NCBI GenBank assembly: GCA_012838875.1
Contig: DUOL01000130.1
Span: 1 to 18,282 of the forward strand
Direction of reading: 5' to 3'
DNA length: 18,282 nucleotides
DNA from: Bacteroidales bacterium
Lineage (GTDB): Bacteria; Bacteroidota; Bacteroidia; Bacteroidales; WCHB1-69
The notes beneath the pieces were generated by a model. The model had not been told where the DNA came from. It was given only the letters and a program-made list of their open reading frames with translations, and searched no databases. This document shows positions 14,811-18,282 of this stretch, piece after piece. A program made the translations under genes and the position numbers. Each line of letters begins with the position of its first letter. The stretch's first letter is position 1.

Positions 14811-15548
14811 ATGATAGATTTAAAAAAAATACTTACTGAGGAAAAGCAGGCTAAACGTAAGGGCGGTCTATACCATAAAACCCAAGTGAGTCTTGCTTAT
14901 AACTCTAATCGTATTGAGGGCAGCCGACTGAGCGAGGAGCAGACTCGCTACATTTTCGAAACACGTACTATAGGATTTAAAGAAGATGAAGCTCTGCCGG
15001 TGGACGATATTATAGAAACATCTAATCACTTTGTTGCTTTTGATTTCATGATTGACAGCATTGACGAACCATTATCTAACGAAATTATCAAAACGTTTCA
15101 CCGAATTTTAAAATCAGGTACTGCTGATGCTGCCAAACCGTGGTTTCGTGTTGGCGATTGGAAGAAGCTCCCTAACGAAGTGGGCGGTATGGGAACCACG
15201 TTGCCGCAAGAAGTAGATACTGAAATGAATAAACTGAATACCCGATATAATGAATTGCCCGTGATTGAGTTTGAAACTATTGTAGAATATCATTATCGGC
15301 TTGAACAAATCCACCCGTTTCAGGACGGAAACGGCAGAGTGGGACGTCTGATTATGTTCCGAGAGTGCCTGCGAAACAGCATCGTCCCTTTTATTATAGA
15401 CGAACGACATAAACAATTTTACTACAGAGGATTGAGGGAATTCGATTCGGTAAGAGCTTATCTGCTTGACACCTGCCTTTCGGCACAAGACATCTACAAA
15501 GAATGGATTAAATATTTTTATGGAGAAAATAGTAAAACAGAACAGTGA
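14811..15548 (+). CDS. Fic-domain protein, class II (N-terminal inhibitory helix)
   Basis: Fic enzymes transfer AMP (or another nucleotide part) from NTPs to hydroxyl side chains of target proteins. The 245-residue protein has the complete catalytic motif HPFQDGNGRVGR (168-179), with catalytic histidine 168, and the upstream flap region near GGMGTTLP (125-132). In the N-terminal part, SNRIEG (32-37) fits the inhibitory motif (S/T)xxxE(G/N), so glutamate 36 is expected to hold the enzyme in check, as in class II Fic proteins. No separate antitoxin gene is next to it, consistent with built-in inhibition. The target is unknown. It has its own promoter and sits between the 16-bp direct repeats together with the GC-rich element, which suggests possible acquisition. 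Confidence 0.93.
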   Translation: MIDLKKILTEEKQAKRKGGLYHKTQVSLAYNSNRIEGSRLSEEQTRYIFETRTIGFKEDEALPVDDIIETSNHFVAFDFMIDSIDEPLSNEIIKTFHRILKSGTADAAKPWFRVGDWKKLPNEVGGMGTTLPQEVDTEMNKLNTRYNELPVIEFETIVEYHYRLEQIHPFQDGNGRVGRLIMFRECLRNSIVPFIIDERHKQFYYRGLREFDSVRAYLLDTCLSAQDIYKEWIKYFYGENSKTEQ

Positions 15549-15629
15549 TAAACTAACAATATTTCAAGTAAAGGCAAACAGTTAAATGATTTGAAATCAT
15601 AGTTTTATCATATCATCAATACTCAGAGT

Positions 15630-15645
15630 AAAACAACACAACTTG
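15630..15645 (+). repeat. 16-bp direct repeat, right copy
   Basis: This is identical to 14157-14172 and lies 81 nt after the fic stop. The rest of the gap between fic and the next gene holds a weak ATGATT/AATCAT hairpin near 15587-15602 and no clear promoter. Confidence 0.5.
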
Positions 15646-15679
15646 GACTTTTTAATTCTCATTTTGAAACACACTGAAA

Positions 15680-16621
15680 ATGAAGCACTTTACAATCGGC
15701 ATCATCTTAGTAGCAACCCTTTTTAGTTGCTCAAAAGAAAAACAAACGAACAGAGCTGCGGAAAAAATGCAGAATTTCGTCGTTAACATTTCCAATTATG
15801 CAAGAAGTTACGATGCTGATTTCATTATTATTCCTCAAAATGGCACAGAGCTTGCTTTTCACAATGTTGAGCCGAATGAGGGAGAAAATCCTGCATATAT
15901 GTTGGCTATCGATGGTTTTGGGGTGGAAGAGCTATTTTATGACGGCAACTACTCTTTGGACAATGAGCGCCTCGCAATGCTCCGACAGCTTAAGAAAACA
16001 AAAAAAATAATGGTTTCGGAATATGTTACCGACAATGCCAATGTTGCAGATGCCCTCTATCGAAATTATAGCGAAGGATTTATTTGCTTTCCGAGAACAA
16101 AAGACAACTATCACTATTCACAAATTCCCGACACTATCCCCTACTCCAATAACGCCGATATTATCGCTCTAACCAACGCACAAAACTACTTATATCTTAT
16201 TAATACTGACAACTTTACTTCAAAAGAAGAGATGATTCATGCCATCGCAGCAACCGATTTTGATTTGGTATTAATTGACCTGTTTTTTAATGACACGGAA
16301 TTGACAACCTCAGAGATTAACCAATTAAAAAGGAAAGCAAACGGTGGACAAAGAGTTGTGATTTCCTACATCAACATCGGTGCAGCAGAAAAATTTCGCT
16401 ACTATTGGAAAGATGAATGGGAACGGAAGCCTCCGATTTGGTTAAAAAAACAATATGAAGGTTATGATGACGAATTTCTAGTTCAGTTTTGGCATAAAGA
16501 ATGGCAACAAATTATTTACGGCAATAAAGATTCATACATGAAGAAAATCATCAATGCCGGCTTTGACGGGGCTTATCTCGACAATGTCGAAACGTACTAT
16601 TTTTTATATCACAATGAGTGA
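15680..16621 (+). CDS. GH114-type (TM1410-like) lipoprotein, putative endo-alpha-1,4-polygalactosaminidase
   Basis: This 313-residue protein has a lipoprotein signal ending in the lipobox LFSC, with cysteine 17 as the acylation site. The mature part resembles the GH114/TM1410 TIM-barrel family: MLAIDGFG (74-81), DFDLVLIDLFF (193-203), VVISYINIGAAEKFRYYW (226-243) and the C-terminal GFDGAYLDNVETYYF (294-308). The acidic residues of the last motif are in the region expected for the active site. Characterised members of GH114 cleave alpha-1,4-linked galactosamine polymers; whether this protein does so is not shown. The N-terminal section (30-160) departs from the compact family form and may be an imperfect or extra beta-strand region. 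It is probably anchored to a membrane facing the periplasm or the surface. Confidence 0.8.
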   Translation: MKHFTIGIILVATLFSCSKEKQTNRAAEKMQNFVVNISNYARSYDADFIIIPQNGTELAFHNVEPNEGENPAYMLAIDGFGVEELFYDGNYSLDNERLAMLRQLKKTKKIMVSEYVTDNANVADALYRNYSEGFICFPRTKDNYHYSQIPDTIPYSNNADIIALTNAQNYLYLINTDNFTSKEEMIHAIAATDFDLVLIDLFFNDTELTTSEINQLKRKANGGQRVVISYINIGAAEKFRYYWKDEWERKPPIWLKKQYEGYDDEFLVQFWHKEWQQIIYGNKDSYMKKIINAGFDGAYLDNVETYYFLYHNE

Positions 16622-16664
16622 TTTACGGATTCGGCGTTTTGAACCCATAAATCCTCGATTCATA

Positions 16665-16706
16665 ATTCGTAATTTCCAAATCGTAATTTCCAATTCGTAA
16701 TTTTTA
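16665..16706 (+). repeat. Three tandem 14-bp units
   Basis: The units are ATTCGTAATTTCCA (16665-16678), AATCGTAATTTCCA (16679-16692) and ATTCGTAATTTTTA (16693-16706). They end 4 bp before the -7 element of the next gene, so they occupy the -33 and upstream region. Copy number could vary by slippage; an effect on transcription is inference. Confidence 0.65.
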
Positions 16707-16710
16707 ATTG

Positions 16711-16718
16711 TATATTTG
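16711..16718 (+). promoter_or_regulatory. -7 element for the DUF1287-thyX unit
   Basis: TATATTTG matches TAnnTTTG and lies 30 nt before ATG 16749. An upstream in-frame ATG at 16716 falls inside this element, which excludes it as the start and fixes the start at 16749. Confidence 0.6.
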
Positions 16719-16748
16719 CCTCATAATTTATGCGTTAATAAAGCAGAT

Positions 16749-17336
16749 ATGATAACAAAGAGATTGCTCAAAATACTGTTCCTAACTCTGTTATTCAATT
16801 CGGTTTCAGGACAAACCGATTTTTATAGCAGACTTGCCGATTCTGCTTTGCTTCTGACCTATCAAGAGGTGGAATATGACCCTACCTACGTCAAACTTAA
16901 ATATCCAAACGGAGATGTGCCGGCAGACAAGGGAGTATGCACGGACGTCATCATTAGAGCATATCGAAAATTTGGCATTGACTTGCAAAAGGAAGTTCAT
17001 ACGGATATGACATCTAACTTTGAAATGTATCCTCAAAATTGGGGTTTGCAACAACCCGACAAAAATATCGATCATAGACGTGTTCCCAATCTAATGACAT
17101 TTTTCACAAGGCACGGAACCGTTTTAACAATCTCTCAAGACCCAAAAGATTATCAGCCGGGAGAGATTGTTTGTTGGAGGTTAGGTGGCGGACAAACCCA
17201 CATTGGGATTGTATCAAGACAAAAATCCGATGATGGGAAAAGATATTTAATAATACACAACATCGGAGCGGGACAAGTGCTCGAAGATTGCCTATTTAAT
17301 TACAAAATCATCGGGCACTATCGATATGGAGAGTAA
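16749..17336 (+). CDS. DUF1287-family secreted protein
   Basis: This 195-residue protein has a signal peptide (KRLLKILFLTLLFNSVSG, cut near residue 20-21). The DUF1287 family resembles NlpC/P60-like cysteine hydrolases. Seen: DKGVCTDVIIRAYRKFGIDL (60-79), with cysteine 64 in the nucleophile-like position; DYQPGEIVCWRL (134-145); GGGQTHIGIVS (147-157), with histidine 151; and IIHNIGAG (168-175), with histidine 170. A cell-wall or amide hydrolase role is plausible, but no member's activity can be assumed for it. It starts at ATG 16749 (see the promoter entry). It ends 21 nt before thyX with no promoter between, so the pair is probably co-transcribed. Confidence 0.85.
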   Translation: MITKRLLKILFLTLLFNSVSGQTDFYSRLADSALLLTYQEVEYDPTYVKLKYPNGDVPADKGVCTDVIIRAYRKFGIDLQKEVHTDMTSNFEMYPQNWGLQQPDKNIDHRRVPNLMTFFTRHGTVLTISQDPKDYQPGEIVCWRLGGGQTHIGIVSRQKSDDGKRYLIIHNIGAGQVLEDCLFNYKIIGHYRYGE

Positions 17337-17357
17337 AAGAAACAAGATATAATACAT

Positions 17358-17966
17358 ATGAAAATAATCGAACAAACACATCAAATCATTCAAAAACCCA
17401 ACAATCCCATTCAACTAATTGAGCAAGCCGGTAGAACATGCTATAAATCCGAAGATAAAATCACGGACGATTCAGCAGAAATATTCGCAAAAAAACTAGT
17501 AAAATTAAAACACGAATCGGTTTTCGAGCACGTGGTTGTTTCCGTTAGATTTATCACCAATAGAGGAGTTACTCACGAGTTAGTACGCCACAGAATGTGC
17601 TCTTTTTCTCAGGAATCAACGAGATATGTCAAATATAATGATATGGAATTTATCCGACCTGTTTGGTGGGATAAATGGACGGAAAAGGAGCAAAATATTT
17701 GGATTGAGTCAATGCAAAATGCCGAAAAAGCCTATTTAAGTTTAATAAAAGCAGGTTCCACAGCGGAGAAAGCGAGAGAGGTGCTACCCAATAGCTTAAA
17801 AACAGAAATCGTAGTCACGGCGAATTTAAGAGAGTGGCGACATATCTTTAATTTGCGATGCTCAAAGAAGGCACACCCCCAAGTGAGACAATTAATGACT
17901 AATTGCTGTAAAGAATTTAAAACATTCATACCGGTTCTATTCGATGACATCGAACTCCACGATTGA
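17358..17966 (+). CDS. thyX: FAD-dependent thymidylate synthase
   Basis: ThyX makes dTMP from dUMP using methylene-tetrahydrofolate and FAD with NADPH. The 202-residue protein has the signature RHRMCSFSQES (77-87), exactly RHRx7S, followed by TRY, and a conserved C-terminal region from LPNSLKTEIVVTANLREWRH (143-162) to FNLRCSKKAHPQVRQLM. The N-terminal TCYKSEDK and KHESVFEH regions are also typical. The length is at the short end of the family, but all core motifs are present. It is likely expressed from the promoter before the DUF1287 gene. No classical thyA is seen in the window. Confidence 0.96.
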   Translation: MKIIEQTHQIIQKPNNPIQLIEQAGRTCYKSEDKITDDSAEIFAKKLVKLKHESVFEHVVVSVRFITNRGVTHELVRHRMCSFSQESTRYVKYNDMEFIRPVWWDKWTEKEQNIWIESMQNAEKAYLSLIKAGSTAEKAREVLPNSLKTEIVVTANLREWRHIFNLRCSKKAHPQVRQLMTNCCKEFKTFIPVLFDDIELHD

Positions 17967-18167
17967 TAGGGACTTCTTTCTCAAATTCGCAAGTCGAAAT
18001 ACCGGCAAGCTATGGCAACTTCAAGGAAAATGAAATTCAATTAAACAAAATCAACCTTACTTCAACTATTTATGTAAAGTTTTTAATTAAGTGAGAGCCG
18101 ACGTAGACGAAACTGTCATCTCCTAAAATAGAGGAATACTAAAAAAGTTATTTTTTATTTTTTATTA
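17967..18167 (+). other. Gene-free stretch with a start-less open frame
   Basis: No complete gene is seen. One plus-strand frame stays open from inside the end of thyX to TGA 18091-18093; it contains EIPASYGNFKENEIQLNKIN but has no ATG. It may be a gene remnant or chance. The stretch ends in an A/T-rich run that leads into element B. Confidence 0.3.
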
Positions 18168-18282
18168 GGGCGTGCCCCGTTCGCTAACGCTCACGGGTCG
18201 GTCTTCGGTTCCAAGTCCGCGGGCACAAGCCGTGGGGACGCAAGGCGGCAAAAAGAGCTTACAAGCTCGCTTTTTTGCCGCC
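18168..18282. repeat. GC-rich element B, left part (cut by the window edge)
   Basis: It begins with GGGCGTGCCCC after an A/T tract, as element A does (GGGCGTGTCCCC). It then shares GGGTCGG, AAGTCCGC and GGGGACGC in the same order as A, with differing sequence between. Its own inner arm pairs CCCGT with ACGGG. The right arm is outside the window. This makes element A one member of a dispersed family rather than a single oddity. Confidence 0.75.
18244..18282. repeat. Core hairpin of element B
   Basis: GGCGGC (18244-18249) pairs with GCCGCC (18277-18282), enclosing AAAAA, GAGCTT, AC, AAGCTC, a GC bulge and TTTTTT. The inner 31 nt (18248-18278) are the exact reverse complement of 14582-14612. 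The outer stem bases differ from element A but still pair. Confidence 0.75.

Noticed and set aside
139..17966. Functional link between DarT (modifies thymidine in DNA) and ThyX (makes dTMP)
   Set aside because: The genes are about 16 kb apart, in separate units and on opposite strands; the shared thymidine theme is not evidence of a system.

Overview
The window looks like chromosome of an AT-rich member of the Bacteroidota, most likely Bacteroidales. Several genes are preceded by the phylum-type -7 element TAnnTTTG, usually read as TATCTTTG or TATTTTTG. Start codons lack clear Shine-Dalgarno sequences. The gene content fits as well: a SAM-II riboswitch before metK, a FISUMP-domain secreted protein, an outer-membrane barrel, a Bacteroidota-style HtpG and a GH114 lipoprotein. 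No genus can be named from sequence alone.

Left part (1-3370, minus strand): a DarT/DarG DNA ADP-ribosylation toxin-antitoxin pair lies directly downstream of metK and has its own promoter. metK is preceded by a SAM-II riboswitch that overlaps a long alternative stem. Next (3369-5952, minus) is a two-gene unit of a YfcC-family inner-membrane carrier and an outer-membrane beta-barrel with a very basic tail. Divergent from it (5978-7708, plus) are a Nudix hydrolase and a membrane-anchored endonuclease/exonuclease/phosphatase-family protein. Convergent to those are a secreted FISUMP protein (7721-9214), then RNase R and a HAD phosphatase that probably form one transcript starting near 12175. htpG runs divergently from the HAD gene.

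Right part (14157-18282): this is more accessory in character. A GC-rich 351-bp palindromic element (14339-14689) has perfect 32-bp inverted ends and can be folded by eye into a cloverleaf. It is followed by a self-inhibited Fic protein, a GH114 lipoprotein, a DUF1287 secreted protein probably co-transcribed with thyX, and the first 115 bp of a second copy of the GC-rich element at the right edge. The two copies share a 31-nt hairpin core that is exactly inverted relative to its conserved flank, with different but complementary bases in the outer stem. This repeat family is the least explained structure in the window.

Most genes are housekeeping or envelope functions with no single shared pathway. 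Two protein- or DNA-modifying enzymes typical of toxin systems (DarT and Fic) sit at opposite ends. No tRNA, rRNA, CRISPR array, transposase or integrase was recognised.
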